DNA from: Candidatus Symbiobacter mobilis CR
Lineage (GTDB): Bacteria; Pseudomonadota; Gammaproteobacteria; Burkholderiales; Burkholderiaceae_C
Assembly: GCF_000477435.1 (NCBI RefSeq)
Contig: NC_022576.1
Span: forward strand, 2,790,001 to 2,854,000
Direction of reading: 5' to 3'
DNA: 64,000 nucleotides
The notes under the pieces were generated by a model. That model searched no databases. It was not told the DNA's origin and saw nothing but the letters and a program-made list of their open reading frames with translations. Shown piece by piece: positions 43,152 to 60,499 of this stretch. The number at the start of each line of letters is the position of its first letter. The stretch's first letter is position 1. The position numbers and the translations under genes were made by a program.

Positions 43152-43700
43152 TTACTTGCATTCCGAAGCAATGACGCTGTCGATATGCGATAGCTCCTGC
43201 GTGCGGGCTGCGTCGTCCAGGAACACCTTCTCGCCTTGCGCGTTCCTGCGGGTCAGGCGCGTTCCGGTTGTCAGCATCACGCGGGCTTCTCGCGCTCGCG
43301 CGCAGTTTCGGGCACGGGCCTGCGCCAAACGCTCTTCTTCTGCCCGCTGCTGCAAGGCCTGAGCCTGTTCGACCTTGGCCTTGCGTGCGGCCAGGGTGGG
43401 GTCCACCCCCGATGCCTTGCTGGCGGCAGGCTTGGGTACTGGGGCGCTTGCGTGGCCTTCTGCCGGGGCATCCAGGCCCTCGTCAGACGTTGGAGCCGGT
43501 GCATTGCCTGGGCGACGCAAGATGTTTTGCTCCGGCACGTCGATGGGTGGCGGTCGGTCGCTAAATACCTTGCGCCCATCCTGGTTCGTCCACACCCATT
43601 GGGACAGCGCAGGCAGAGCCACCAGGCACAGCCCGATGGCGAGAAGACGTGGATGCATCAGGATATGCTTCATGGCGGTATGGCTCGTGTTTTTCTTCAT
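43152..43700 (-). CDS. DUF4124 domain exported protein
   Basis: A protein of about 182 residues (from MKKNTSH; a start at MKHILMHPR, 43673, gives 173). A signal peptide (LLAIGLCLVALPALSQ) precedes the DUF4124 motif WVWTNQDGRKVFSDRPPPID. Then come a Pro/Ala-rich linker and a coiled-coil with AARKAKVEQAQALQQRAEEE. The C-terminal RLTRRNAQGEKVFLDDAAR repeats the same KVF-D theme. It is periplasmic and of unknown function. This gene near ratA and guaB is a conserved Burkholderiales arrangement. Confidence 0.85.
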   Translation of the reverse strand: MKKNTSHTAMKHILMHPRLLAIGLCLVALPALSQWVWTNQDGRKVFSDRPPPIDVPEQNILRRPGNAPAPTSDEGLDAPAEGHASAPVPKPAASKASGVDPTLAARKAKVEQAQALQQRAEEERLAQARARNCARAREARVMLTTGTRLTRRNAQGEKVFLDDAARTQELSHIDSVIASECK

Positions 43701-43821
43701 GGGTACACCGTGCTTTCGCATAGGAACGATGGTGATCCCCCAAAGGCCATTCGTTGTATTGGGGCAGTCGTCACCGGTGAGGGTCGTCGGGCTGTCGGAG
43801 TTGGCTGGGGTCGTCACGGGG

Positions 43822-49635
<5,814 letters not shown>

Positions 49636-49777
49636 TGCGTCATTGCTGCCATGTCAAAGTACACCAAATCCCCCAAATGGCGGCGTGGGGGGGCGTGGGC
49701 GGCATAGAGGGGCGTGGGGGGCGTACATCCCAAAGCCCCGAGAAATTCCACCGGTAGCCCGGCAGCCCTACCGATAA

Positions 49778-51283
<1,506 letters not shown>

Positions 51284-51387
51284 TTGCGGCTGATCGGGGT
51301 TTCGTGACCTGGTTCCATCGGGTCAGGGTGGGTCTTGCAATGCATGGCGCGTAGCCTGAATGCAGCGAGCGGTATCCGGGGGAATCG

Positions 51388-51416
51388 GGAAGCCGCTTCG
51401 CAACTTTCACAGTAAC
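51388..51416 (-). repeat. dispersed palindromic repeat, partial copy F
   Basis: On the minus strand it reads GTTACTGTGAAAGTTGCGAA then GCGGCTTCC, matching the left-hand end of copies A, C and D. It lies between guaB and higB. Confidence 0.65.
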
Positions 51417-51502
51417 GCAGGCTTGCGTTCCTCTGCCTCTGCACACGTCCCACTCTGATGATGACTGACGCAAAATCATTGCACTTGGTGCTATAACCGG
51501 TC

Positions 51503-51871
51503 ATGAGAGTGTTCAAGACACGAACCTTTCAGCGTTGGGCTGCCAAATCTGGCGTGACCGATGCCATGCTCCGCGATGTCATAGCGCAAATGGAAAGGGG
51601 ATTGATCGACGTCGATCTTGGTGGCCATCTCTACAAGCAACGAGTTGCCCTGCCTGGGCGCGGCAAAAGCGGAAGTACGCGCACCATCATTGCTACACGG
51701 TTTGTGGACGTGCTCTTCTTTCTTTACGGGTTCGAAAAGAATGATCGAGACAACATTTCGGCAAAGGAATTGGCGTTGTACCGGCGCTTGGCGCACGAAT
51801 TGCTCGATATGAACGATATGCAGATTGTTGCTGCGCTGGGTAAGCAAATTTTGACGGAGGTATCACGATGA
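51503..51871 (+). CDS. higB: RelE/HigB-type toxin
   Basis: A 122-residue toxin of the RelE/HigB (DUF1044-like) group. FKTRTFQRWAAKSGVTDAML opens it, DLGGHLYKQRVALPGRGKSG forms the basic loop, then TRTIIATRFVDVLFFLYGFE and KNDRDNISAKELALYRRL follow. These toxins cut mRNA on ribosomes. The gene precedes its antitoxin, the HigBA order, and overlaps it by four bases. GCAC-TTG-GTGC at 51481–51491 may be part of the operator. Confidence 0.87.
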   Translation: MRVFKTRTFQRWAAKSGVTDAMLRDVIAQMERGLIDVDLGGHLYKQRVALPGRGKSGSTRTIIATRFVDVLFFLYGFEKNDRDNISAKELALYRRLAHELLDMNDMQIVAALGKQILTEVSR

Positions 51872-52167
51872 GCAGGATGACGGACGAAGCCTTAGAGACG
51901 ATGCGCGATCTGGAACAGATTGGTGTCGTCAGCAAGCAGACACTGCGCGATTTCGAGGCACAAGCCCTTCCACTGCCGACCTACACGGCAGAGACCATAC
52001 GTGGCTTGCGTGAGCAACTGCATGTCAGTCAGGCTGTTTTTGCGGCGTACCTCAACGCCAGCGTTTCTACTGTACAGAAGTGGGAAAACGGGGACAAAAA
52101 GCCGAGTGGTGTAGCCTTGCGCCTGCTATCTGTGATAGAGCGCAAGGGTTTGGATGTGCTGGTTTGA
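51868..52167 (+). CDS. higA: HigA-type Xre-family antitoxin
   Basis: A 99-residue helix-turn-helix protein. The Xre domain occupies the C-terminal half: IRGLREQLHVSQAVFAAYLN then ASVSTVQKWENGDKKPSGVA. The N-terminal part would bind the toxin. GGAGG lies just before the ATG inside the end of higB. It probably represses the operon and neutralises HigB. The pair is inserted between guaB and guaA. Confidence 0.9.
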   Translation: MSRMTDEALETMRDLEQIGVVSKQTLRDFEAQALPLPTYTAETIRGLREQLHVSQAVFAAYLNASVSTVQKWENGDKKPSGVALRLLSVIERKGLDVLV

Positions 52168-52220
52168 CATGATCCGTTTTGCCATTTGTAGGCCAGCACT
52201 TCGTACGTGTACGTATCAGC

Positions 52221-52330
52221 GTTAGGACTTGCGTACAACCGCTATGGTGTTGTTGTACCCACTCGCCAATACTGCAATGTACTGTCAGCGTGGGTACGCT
52301 TGGCTGGGAAAATTTTGCGTAAGTCCTATT
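52221..52330. mobile_element. MITE-like element
   Basis: TAGGACTTGCG (52223–52233) and CGTAAGTCCTA (52318–52328) form an 11-bp inverted repeat with one mismatch around a non-coding core of ~85 bp. TA at both outer ends would fit a TA-duplicating element. No transposase is inside. It lies in the guaA leader after HigBA. Confidence 0.5.
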
Positions 52331-52398
52331 AGTAATTCCTATAAATCTGGTTTTATTTTTTCCGTAACGGTTCCCTGGGTCATTCCCTCCCTGCCACC

Positions 52399-54024
52399 AT
52401 GCAACAAAAAATCCTCATCCTCGACTTTGGTTCCCAGGTTACGCTGCTGATCGCCCGGCGTATTCGCGAAGCGCACGTCTATTGCGAGGTACACCCTGCA
52501 GACGTTGACGACGCATGGTTGCGAGCCTACGCCAGCGACGGGCAGTTGCGGGGTATCGTGCTTTCTGGCAGCCATGCCAGCGTTGCTGCGGAGGACACGC
52601 TGTCCATCCCGGATGCGGTGTTCACGTTGGGGGTGCCGGTACTGGGGATTTGCTATGGAATGCAGTGCATGGCCCACCAGCTTGGCGGGCGCGTGGAGTG
52701 CGGGCACCAGCCGGAGTTTGGCCCTGCGGACGTGCGGGTGCTTGCGCCTTCCCCCTTGTTCGACGGTCTCGCCGACTACAAAACCGCCAGTGGCAGCGCC
52801 ATGCTCCACGTCTGGATGAGCCATGGCGACAGGGTCGAGGCATTGCCCCCAGGGTTTCGCGCCGTGGCCAGCACGGAACGTTGCCCCATCGCTGCGATGG
52901 CTGATGAAGACCGGCGTTGGTATGCAGTGCAATTCCATCCAGAAGTCACGCATACGCGGTTGGGGGTCGAGATGCTCCGGCGCTTCGTGCTCGATATTTG
53001 CGGTGCGCAGGCGGACTGGATCGTTGGGAACCGCGTCGATAGTCTCGTTGCCGCCATGCGTGAGCGGGTGGGCAGCGACCAGGTCATCCTCGGCCTTTCA
53101 GGTGGTGTCGATTCTTCGGTCGCCGCTGCGCTGCTGCACCGTGCCATCGGGCAGCAATTGACGTGCATCTTCGTAGACCATGGCCTGCTCCGGCAGGGAG
53201 AGTCCGAAGAGGTGATGGAGGTGTTCGCCCACCAATTGCACGCGACGGTGTTGCGGGTCGATGCCAGCGAGCAATTTTTGGCCAAGCTCGCAGGGGTGAG
53301 CGACCCCGAAGCCAAGCGAAAAATCATCGGCGCGGAGTTCATCGCCGTCTTCCGTGCGCAGGCTGAACGGCTGTTGGCGTGCCCGCAGCCTGGTTCCAGA
53401 ACCGGAGAACGCGGCGACGCCTGGCTTGCGCAGGGGACGATCTACCCGGACGTGATCGAGTCCGGCAGCGGCAAAAAGGCGGCGGTCATCAAAAGCCACC
53501 ACAACGTCGGCGGCCTGCCTGAACAACTGGGGCTGCGCCTGCTCGAACCCTTGCGTGACCTGTTCAAGGACGAGGTGCGGGAACTGGGTCTGGCGCTCGG
53601 ACTGCCGCCCGCGATGGTCTACCGCCACCCTTTCCCGGGGCCGGGGCTGGCCGTTCGCATTCTGGGGGAAGTCCGCCGCGATTACGCAGATCTGCTGCGC
53701 AGGGCCGATGCGATCTTCATCGAAGAATTGCGGCGCACCATCGACCCCGACACCGGCAAGAGCTGGTATGACTTGACCAGCCAAGCCTTCACCGTATTCC
53801 TGCCCGTCAAAAGCGTAGGCGTGATGGGCGACGGACGAACCTACGAATACGTCGTCGCGCTGCGTGCCGTGCAGACCAGCGACTTCATGACCGCAGACTG
53901 GGCGGAATTGCCCTACGCGCTACTCAAGACTGTTTCCAGCCGCATCATCAATGAGGTACGCGGCATCAACCGCGTGACCTACGACATATCGAGCAAACCA
54001 CCGGCAACGATCGAGTGGGAATAG
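52399..54024 (+). CDS. guaA: GMP synthase (glutamine-hydrolysing)
   Basis: A 541-residue enzyme converting XMP to GMP. The N-terminal glutaminase has the nucleophile in [16 protein letters not shown] and the triad His/Glu in FHPEVTHT. The ATP-pyrophosphatase has the P-loop [14 protein letters not shown], and the C-terminal dimerisation part has [15 protein letters not shown] and ends [17 protein letters not shown]. All motifs are intact. Confidence 0.97.
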   Translation: MQQKILILDFGSQVTLLIARRIREAHVYCEVHPADVDDAWLRAYASDGQLRGIVLSGSHASVAAEDTLSIPDAVFTLGVPVLGICYGMQCMAHQLGGRVECGHQPEFGPADVRVLAPSPLFDGLADYKTASGSAMLHVWMSHGDRVEALPPGFRAVASTERCPIAAMADEDRRWYAVQFHPEVTHTRLGVEMLRRFVLDICGAQADWIVGNRVDSLVAAMRERVGSDQVILGLSGGVDSSVAAALLHRAIGQQLTCIFVDHGLLRQGESEEVMEVFAHQLHATVLRVDASEQFLAKLAGVSDPEAKRKIIGAEFIAVFRAQAERLLACPQPGSRTGERGDAWLAQGTIYPDVIESGSGKKAAVIKSHHNVGGLPEQLGLRLLEPLRDLFKDEVRELGLALGLPPAMVYRHPFPGPGLAVRILGEVRRDYADLLRRADAIFIEELRRTIDPDTGKSWYDLTSQAFTVFLPVKSVGVMGDGRTYEYVVALRAVQTSDFMTADWAELPYALLKTVSSRIINEVRGINRVTYDISSKPPATIEWE

Positions 54025-54155
54025 CCTGGATTCTTATGCTGTGTTCGGGCGGTATCGGGATAGTATTTTGATATGAGCGAGGGTGGTGCTTGCAAGTTTG
54101 GGAATATGAGCTGGATTCTATTATTGGTAAGAATAAAAATAGGAATGAGCATCAA

Positions 54156-55331
54156 ATGCGTTTGAGATTGCTCGCTAGTATATTCTTCGCTTTGGTGGTG
54201 GCTGCGTTGTTGATCAACGTCCTGTTACTGTTTACGGTGCAGCAGACCATCCATTCCACAGAGCAGGCAGTGTTGCGCAGTGATCTCGCCCAGCGGGAAG
54301 TGGATCGCTTGGTGCAAGAAATCGATATTGCATCGCAATTGGTGCAAAGCTATACCACCACAGGGGAAATTGAATATCTGGAAATTTATTATGACATGCT
54401 GGCCGTGCGCAATGGGGAAAAATCTTCCCCTCCAGAGGGTGAATCGGTGCGCTATTGGCGCGACCGCGTAGCTGGCAGGAATAAGATAGTTTTGCCAGAA
54501 GGTAACGAACGTCACAATTTGTTGCAACGGCTCGATCTTATGCAGTTTACTCCGAACGAGTTGGCTGCGGCAAGAAATATGCTGGATATTATTAGGAATA
54601 TGCAGGTGATTGAACGTATTGCCTTTGCGGCTACCCAGGGCCTTTATGATGTCCAGAGTGGGGAAATCGTCTCGGATGGAACGCCAGACTTGACTTATGC
54701 CGTGCAGCGTGTGCATTCACCCGACTATCTTGCCCTTCGAGCAGATCTGGTGGGCGCTGTTGGTAACTTGGCAGGCATGGTGCGCGAACGAGCGCAAGGG
54801 GATATTCGGATGGCGCGGCAGCGCCAGGAACGTGCCGTTCTGCTCACACTGGCCGTGAATGCAGTATTGCTGTTCGTCATGATCGCGGCGATGAAAGTGG
54901 TGCAGCAAAGAGTAGTACTACCCATTGCAGCGTTGGATGAGCCAACGCGCAAATTTGCCAACGGTGACTATAGTGCGAGGGTGGCGGATAGCCCCGGTGA
55001 AGTGCAAGAGCTGCGTACTTTGCGGAAAATGTTGAACCACATGGCGGAGGCCATCGAGCGGGATATACGCCAGCGCGATGCCATTCAGGTGGAATTGCAA
55101 AGAGCGCGTGACCAAGCGCAGGCAGCGACCCAAAGCAAATCCATGTTTTTGGCCAATATGAGCCATGAAATCCGCACCCCGATGAATGCCATCATCGGCA
55201 TGACATATCTTGCCTTGGAAACCCAGCCCACCGCACAGCAGCGGAATTATCTTGACAAAGTACTCAGCGCCTCTCATATTTTATTATCAATCACAAGGTT
55301 AAAACCACCGGCTTTAGCCGGTCAGCTTTAG
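54156..55331 (+). pseudogene. hybrid histidine kinase, N-terminal part (split by IS200-type element)
   Basis: From ATG 54156 (MRLRLLASIFFALVVAALLI, TM1), a helical periplasmic sensor of ~230 residues follows (SDLAQREVDRLVQEIDIASQ). Then come TM2 (LTLAVNAVLLFVMIAAMKVV), HAMP (VVLPIAALDEPTRKFANGDY) and HisKA with [20 protein letters not shown]. The genuine sequence ends at SASHILLS near 55289; the remaining residues to the stop (ITRLKPPALAGQL) come from the insertion element. The ATPase and receiver domains continue at 55874–58033. The frame is open upstream to a TTG at 54090, but the ATG has the better ribosome site. As it stands the protein lacks a kinase ATPase domain. Confidence 0.9.
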
Positions 55332-55363
55332 CTACGCGAATAAGCCTCAAAAAAGGGGACGGC

Positions 55364-55795
55364 ATGGATTATAGATACGGAAGTCATACAGTATTCCAGA
55401 TAGAGTATCACTTTGTATGGGTTACGAAATACCGTTACAAGGTTCTGACGGGAGAAATTGGGGAGCGGGTCAGAGAGCTAGTGCGAGAAACATGTGAGGC
55501 ATTTGAAATCAGGATTGTGAAGGGTGTGGTAAGTAAGGATCACGTGCATATCTTGGTAAGTTGCCCGCCGGTAATGGCACCAAGTGAGATTGTCCGGAGG
55601 CTGAAAGGGCGGACAGCAAGCAAGCTGTTGGAAGAGTTTCCACACATAAAAAAGAGATACTGGGGACGTCACTTTTGGGCGAGAGGATACTTTTGTGCAA
55701 CTGTAGGGCAGATGACAGAAGAAATGATTAAGAGCTACTTAGAACACCATTTTGAACCGAGGCAGAACGATGATTTCAAGATGGAGCCGGGCTAA
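55364..55795 (+). CDS. tnpA: IS200/IS605-family Y1 transposase TnpA
   Basis: A 143-residue HUH enzyme. The metal-binding H60-x-H62 is in SKDHVHILVSCPP, and the nucleophile Tyr125 in MTEEMIKSYLEHHF. YHFVWVTKYRYKVL is the typical N-terminus. It excises and inserts the element as single-stranded DNA. AGGGGA lies before the ATG. It is intact. Confidence 0.95.
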   Translation: MDYRYGSHTVFQIEYHFVWVTKYRYKVLTGEIGERVRELVRETCEAFEIRIVKGVVSKDHVHILVSCPPVMAPSEIVRRLKGRTASKLLEEFPHIKKRYWGRHFWARGYFCATVGQMTEEMIKSYLEHHFEPRQNDDFKMEPG

Positions 55796-55870
55796 AACGC
55801 GTCGTTCAGCCGACGCGTATCCGGACTTTCAGTCCGTAATATCAACCCACCAGCTTTAGCTGGTGGTTGT
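55796..55870 (+). repeat. hairpin array at the IS200-type right end
   Basis: Three consecutive stem-loops: ACGCGTCGTTCAGCCGACGC+GT, CCGGACTTTCAGTCCG and CCACCAGCTTTAGCTGGTGG. The last mirrors the left-end hairpin and is probably the TnpA recognition structure; the first may terminate tnpA transcription. Confidence 0.75.
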
Positions 55871-55873
55871 TGA

Positions 55874-58033
55874 GTGAGTTTGATCAACGACGTGCTGGAT
55901 TATTCCAAAATCGAGGCTGGCGGCATGAAATTGGAGACGAAGCCTTTTTCTTTGGAAGATGTGTTGGCGCAAGCCTTGGGAATGGTACGACAACGTGCCC
56001 AGGAAAAAGAATTAGAGTTGCTATGTAATTTTCTTGATCCATCTTTATTGATGACCCGTTCGACCTTTCTTGGCGATGAACTACGGTTGACACAGGTACT
56101 TACTAATCTGCTGAGCAATGCGGTGAAATTTACTTCGGTAGGCCAGGTTCGGGTAACTGTGGACACGTATAAGTTGTCTGATGAATTGCCTGGTGCATTA
56201 TCTAGTGAATCACCTAGTGAATTTTTTAATAAACTGCCGAAAGATGTAGAGAAGAACAGAGTGGGATTGTCGATTGCAGTACATGACACCGGTATTGGCA
56301 TGACAGCGCAACAGATGGAAGGCTTATTTCGTGAGTTTTCGCAAGCCGATGAGTCGACTACAAGACGTTTTGGTGGAACAGGATTGGGTTTGGCGATTTG
56401 CAAGCGTTTGGTGGAATTGATGGGAGGTACCTTGAGTGTGCGTAGCCAACCTGATCAAGGAAGTGTGTTTGAACTACGTGTCTGCTTGGGGGTGCCTGAT
56501 GTAGAACCAGTTCCCAGCTTGCCACCGGAAGTAGCTGGGTTACGAGTATTGGTTGCAGAAGACCATCCAGACAGTCAGGCCATGGTGTTGTCTTTGTTGC
56601 AACATATAGGCGTTGGTAGTCAGGGCGCTTTGGTGGGCGCAAACAATGGCGTAGAGGCTTTGGAGCGACTAACGGAAGCCCGGCGGCAAGGCAAGGCTTT
56701 CGACATAGTATTTTTAGATTGGATATTGCCTGATATCGATGGATCGGATGTGCTGCGGCGCGCTCGCACAGAGCATCCTGCTTTGCGGATCGTGGTCATG
56801 TCTTCCAGTGGTATCGGGCACATGGAAAGCGCTGTCCACGCTACAACATGCCAGGAATGCATAGAGAAGCCCTTGTTACCTGAGCCATTGCGCAGGCTAT
56901 TCCAAAAGGCTGGCGCAGGGGCGCCAGAGTCTGTCCCAACCCGGACACGGTTGGATGGCTTGCGCGTGCTGCTGGTGGAGGACAATCCTTTGAATCGGGA
57001 GTTGGCAACGGAATTGCTGGTGGGTCGTGGTGCCTTGGTCGATCTGGCAGTCCATGGTCTTGAGGCGGTGGAACGTCTACGGATGGTAGGCCCCACGGCT
57101 TACCACGTAGTGTTGATGGATTTACAAATGCCGGTGATGGACGGCTATGAAGCGATTGCGCGAATTCGCCAACTTGCGGAGTTTCACGAGTTACCAGTCT
57201 TTGCAATGACTGCCGACGCGATGACCAGTGATCGTGATCGTTGTTTGACGGCTGGAATGCAGGGACACGTGGCCAAACCCCTTGATCCATCGGCTCTATT
57301 TGCGTTGCTGGAACGGTATTTGCCAGAGACTGGGGCGCTGCCCCAACACCCAGATCATTCCAGCTCCCTTCCAGGAAGTACCGCTAATGCAATGAGTGGT
57401 GTACCACAAATACCAGGATTGGATTTGTCTCGGGCCTTACTGTTTTGTGATAACAATGAAACGGTATTGCGCAAACTATTCAGTGGTTTCGTGCATGATT
57501 ATGGTGACGGGCTGCATCCCGTGCCGAATTTTGGTGCATGGCATGAACTAGTGCGTACGGCGCACACCCTACGTGGTCTTGCTGGTTCCATAGGCGCCAA
57601 TGCCGTGCAGGTTGAGGCGACAAACCTGGAAAAAGCCGCGAAGGACGAGGATCCAATTCGTGCATGCGAAAGCTGGCCGCGTCTTCACGTCTTGCTCCAA
57701 GAAACGGCAAAAGCATTGGAACGGTGGCAAATATGTGCTGCTCCCACTGCGGGAGAGTCGTCGATCCTTTCAGAACATGATGCCATTTTTTCTGATGACT
57801 CGAATAGTGATACGACTAACGATGTAGTCGCTCAGTTGTTTGATTTAATCAAGAATAGTGACAGTCAAGCCTTGGAATTGTGGGCGCAGTATGCTGATTC
57901 CTGGACAAAGGTTTTATCGCCACGGATATTCCGTAAAGTTTCTATTGCGATGAAAAATTGTGATTTTGATGCTGCACTCACCGCATTCGAGGGAACGAGT
58001 CATTCCGACTTCATGCAAAGGAGCAATTTGTGA
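55874..58033 (+). pseudogene. hybrid histidine kinase, C-terminal part (split by IS200-type element)
   Basis: It continues the kinase from [15 protein letters not shown]. HATPase has VLTNLLSNAVKF, HDTGIGMTAQQME and FGGTGLGLAICKRL. REC1 has the acceptor Asp in FLDWILPDIDG. REC2 has the acceptor Asp in VLMDLQMPVMDG. A C-terminal Hpt-like domain has its His in VRTAHTLRGLAGSIGA. The GTG at 55874 could in principle start a 719-residue fragment, but it would lack HisKA. The stop overlaps the GTG of the HD-GYP gene. Intact, the kinase would be about 1,100 residues. Confidence 0.9.
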
Positions 58034-59127
58034 GCGAGTCAATCCCATCTATCAAGAGTACCATTTTGGCGGTGGATGACACGCCGGCCAATCTGAATCT
58101 ATTGGCCAGTGTGCTCAATAAAAGCTACCGGGTGCAATTGGCCAATTCAGGAAGCAAGGCGCTGGAGATTGCCTTCAAGAAAGTACCTGATTTGATCGTG
58201 CTCGATGTCATGATGCCTGGAATGGATGGGTATGAAACTTGTCGTTGCCTGAAAGCCGATGAGCGGACACGCCATGTCCCTGTGCTTTTTTTGACTGCCA
58301 TGACCCAACCCGAAGACGAGGCGCTCTGTTTTGAGGCTGGCGGGGTGGATTTCATTCCCAAACCTTTTCATCCAACCACCCTGAAGGCCCGCGTCGCTAC
58401 GCATTTACAGATCAAGGCTTGGCATGATGCCATGCGTGATCGCAATGCATGGTTGCAAGAGGCACTGGAATCACGACTGCAAGAGGTAGATCGCCTCCGT
58501 GACGCCACTTTCCATCTGATGATCTCCTTTGCGGAATTTCGCGATGAAGACACTGGGCATCACGTCAAACGAACGCAGGAGTATGTTCGACTGTTGGCAT
58601 CCTGGTTGGCGCAGCAACCTGGTTCGGCGGTCTTGCTGGATGACGATGACATTGACCAAATAGCTAGATCAGCGCCTTTGCATGATATCGGAAAGATTTC
58701 TATTCCAGATAGTATCCTTTTGAAACCTGGCCCACTGACGCAGGAAGAATTTGCGGTGATGAAAACCCATTCCATGCAAGGCTGGGAGATGCTCCGTCGC
58801 GCTGCAGAACGCATGGGTAGTGAAAGCGGAAAGGCATTGGGCCATGCCATGGACATTGCCAGACACCACCATGAAAAGTGGGATGGAAGCGGCTATCCCG
58901 ATGGTCTTGAAGGTACGGATATTCCATGGTCTGCTCGCCTCATGGCCGTGGCGGATGTGTACGATGCGTTGATGAGTCGTCGTCCCTACAAAGAGAGTTT
59001 TACGCATGAGAAAGCGCTGATCCTCATTCAGGAGGGAAGTGGTCGGCATTTCGATCCGGCCATCGTGCAGGCGTTGGTGGCTCAACAGAATTTTTTGGCT
59101 GAAATTTTTGTTCGATGGAAAGATTGA
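58030..59127 (+). CDS. HD-GYP response regulator (c-di-GMP phosphodiesterase type)
   Basis: A 365-residue protein. The receiver covers residues 1–125 with acceptor D59 in LIVLDVMMPGMDG, then a coiled linker, and HD-GYP covers ~150–350. Catalytic H218-D219 lie in LHDIGKISIP, and G288-Y289-P290 in WDGSGYPDGLEG, followed by ADVYDALMSRRPYK. It probably hydrolyses cyclic-di-GMP when phosphorylated. The start is GTG, overlapping the kinase stop. The broken upstream kinase is its likely partner. Confidence 0.95.
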   Translation: MSESIPSIKSTILAVDDTPANLNLLASVLNKSYRVQLANSGSKALEIAFKKVPDLIVLDVMMPGMDGYETCRCLKADERTRHVPVLFLTAMTQPEDEALCFEAGGVDFIPKPFHPTTLKARVATHLQIKAWHDAMRDRNAWLQEALESRLQEVDRLRDATFHLMISFAEFRDEDTGHHVKRTQEYVRLLASWLAQQPGSAVLLDDDDIDQIARSAPLHDIGKISIPDSILLKPGPLTQEEFAVMKTHSMQGWEMLRRAAERMGSESGKALGHAMDIARHHHEKWDGSGYPDGLEGTDIPWSARLMAVADVYDALMSRRPYKESFTHEKALILIQEGSGRHFDPAIVQALVAQQNFLAEIFVRWKD

Positions 59128-59186
59128 AAATGATATTCCTTTTCAAATTATTAAACTTGTTCAAATTTTCCCCCTATTTTTGCCTG

Positions 59187-60494
59187 ATGAATTGGATGCA
59201 TCGATTGCGAATTTTTTTTCGTCATAGCGCATGGATTCTGGCGCTTTGCGGGAGTGCAACGGTTGCGGCCGTGGATTTGTCGTGGACGGGTTTTGGTACG
59301 CTGGGCTATTCCCAGTCCAACCGCGATTACGCATACCTGCGTTTTATCGATTCGGGTGGCACATTCCAGACTGATAGCCTGTTAGGGGGGCAGGTGGATG
59401 CGCAAATCAGCAAGCAATGGTCGGCTGCTTTACAAGTCCAATTGCGGCCTTCACTCCAACATGAATCAGCTTGGGATCTGAAGCCGAGTCTTGCCTTTGT
59501 GGCGTGGCGGCCCGATGATGATTGGCTGCTGCGTGCGGGTCGATTCAGGGCGCCATTGCTGATGTTCTCAGAATCGATAGAGCTTGGCACTTCGTACGAT
59601 ATGGCGCGTCTTCCTCATGAACTGTATGGCATATTTCCAATCAAGGAATTTGATGGTTTGTATGTTTCCCGTTTCTGGCCCATCGGTGATCGTGAGCTGA
59701 CTGCTGAGGTTTTTGGGGGCACTGGTGATACGACCTTGCGTGCATGGGTACGCAACGAATTGCCGCCAATCTGGGAGCCAGGAGCCTTCTTCAGCGATAC
59801 GCGAATCACATCGCGTGGTTATGCGTTGACATTGCGTGACCGCAGTACGGTGTGGCGGGCAGGCTTGACACGCGCCAAAGCTTATGCCGTGAATCCCTCA
59901 AAATGGGTTGCGAGCTTCCCGTGGGTGCAAATAGCCCCAGGCTTGGGGTATTGGCAGGTGAGCGATGCATTGCCTGGGCCAGGGGTGTCGATGGTGCAAG
60001 CAGTAACGTTGGACGTGTTGACTGCGGGGGTGGAAAAGAGTTTTGGGCAAGGTTGGCGTGTGGCCGCAGAGCTGGGACAAGCAAAACAATTGGAATCGGA
60101 ATTGAGCGTCAGTGCGATGTCAGGATACGTGATGTTGTCGAAAGATATTGGCAATTTCACTCCGTATCTGAGTCTCAGTCGTGTATTGTCTGATTCCAAA
60201 CAAAGGCGATGGTACGAGAATTTATCTCATGCTACATTGCCTGCAGCAGTGCCTAACGCTGCAGCGCTCGTTGCTGCCCAACGTGCCATGGCAGATTTGA
60301 TTACGATCTATGACCAGTATTCCTATGCGCTGGGTACTTCTTACGCTTTCGATTCCGATAGCAAAATCAAGATTGAGTGGGTGCGTACGCATATTGGCCT
60401 AGGTTCCACGCTGGTGGATAGTCCAGCCCATGCCAATCCAGTGGGCCGTACGCATATCGATGCGCTCTCCTTCAACTACAGTTTTGTGTTCTAG
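59187..60494 (+). CDS. porin-like outer-membrane beta-barrel protein
   Basis: A protein of about 435 residues from MNWMHRLRIFF; the frame is open to an ATG at 59115 that overlaps the HD-GYP gene. The signal peptide is HSAWILALCGSATVAA. Amphipathic strands alternate throughout, for example SAALQVQLRPSLQ and WLLRAGRFRAPLLMFSES. The protein ends in SFNYSFVF with the terminal Phe needed for BAM recognition. DLSWTGFGTLGYSQSN at the N-terminus is typical of small-molecule porins associated with signalling operons. The substrate is unknown. Confidence 0.8.
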   Translation: MNWMHRLRIFFRHSAWILALCGSATVAAVDLSWTGFGTLGYSQSNRDYAYLRFIDSGGTFQTDSLLGGQVDAQISKQWSAALQVQLRPSLQHESAWDLKPSLAFVAWRPDDDWLLRAGRFRAPLLMFSESIELGTSYDMARLPHELYGIFPIKEFDGLYVSRFWPIGDRELTAEVFGGTGDTTLRAWVRNELPPIWEPGAFFSDTRITSRGYALTLRDRSTVWRAGLTRAKAYAVNPSKWVASFPWVQIAPGLGYWQVSDALPGPGVSMVQAVTLDVLTAGVEKSFGQGWRVAAELGQAKQLESELSVSAMSGYVMLSKDIGNFTPYLSLSRVLSDSKQRRWYENLSHATLPAAVPNAAALVAAQRAMADLITIYDQYSYALGTSYAFDSDSKIKIEWVRTHIGLGSTLVDSPAHANPVGRTHIDALSFNYSFVF

Positions 60495-60499
60495 GAGCG

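Larger units (their letters stand above)
55290..55879 (+). mobile_element. IS200-type insertion sequence (~590 bp)
   Basis: A solo tnpA element with stem-loop ends: AACCACCGGCTTTAGCCGGT near the left end and CCACCAGCTTTAGCTGGTGG at the right. Excising 590 bp joins the kinase codons TCA and TTG to give HILLS–LINDVLDYSK, the canonical HisKA sequence. The boundary is uncertain by one codon, because AGT at 55877 could replace TCA. There is no target duplication, as expected for Y1 single-strand transposition. There is no tnpB. Confidence 0.88.
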
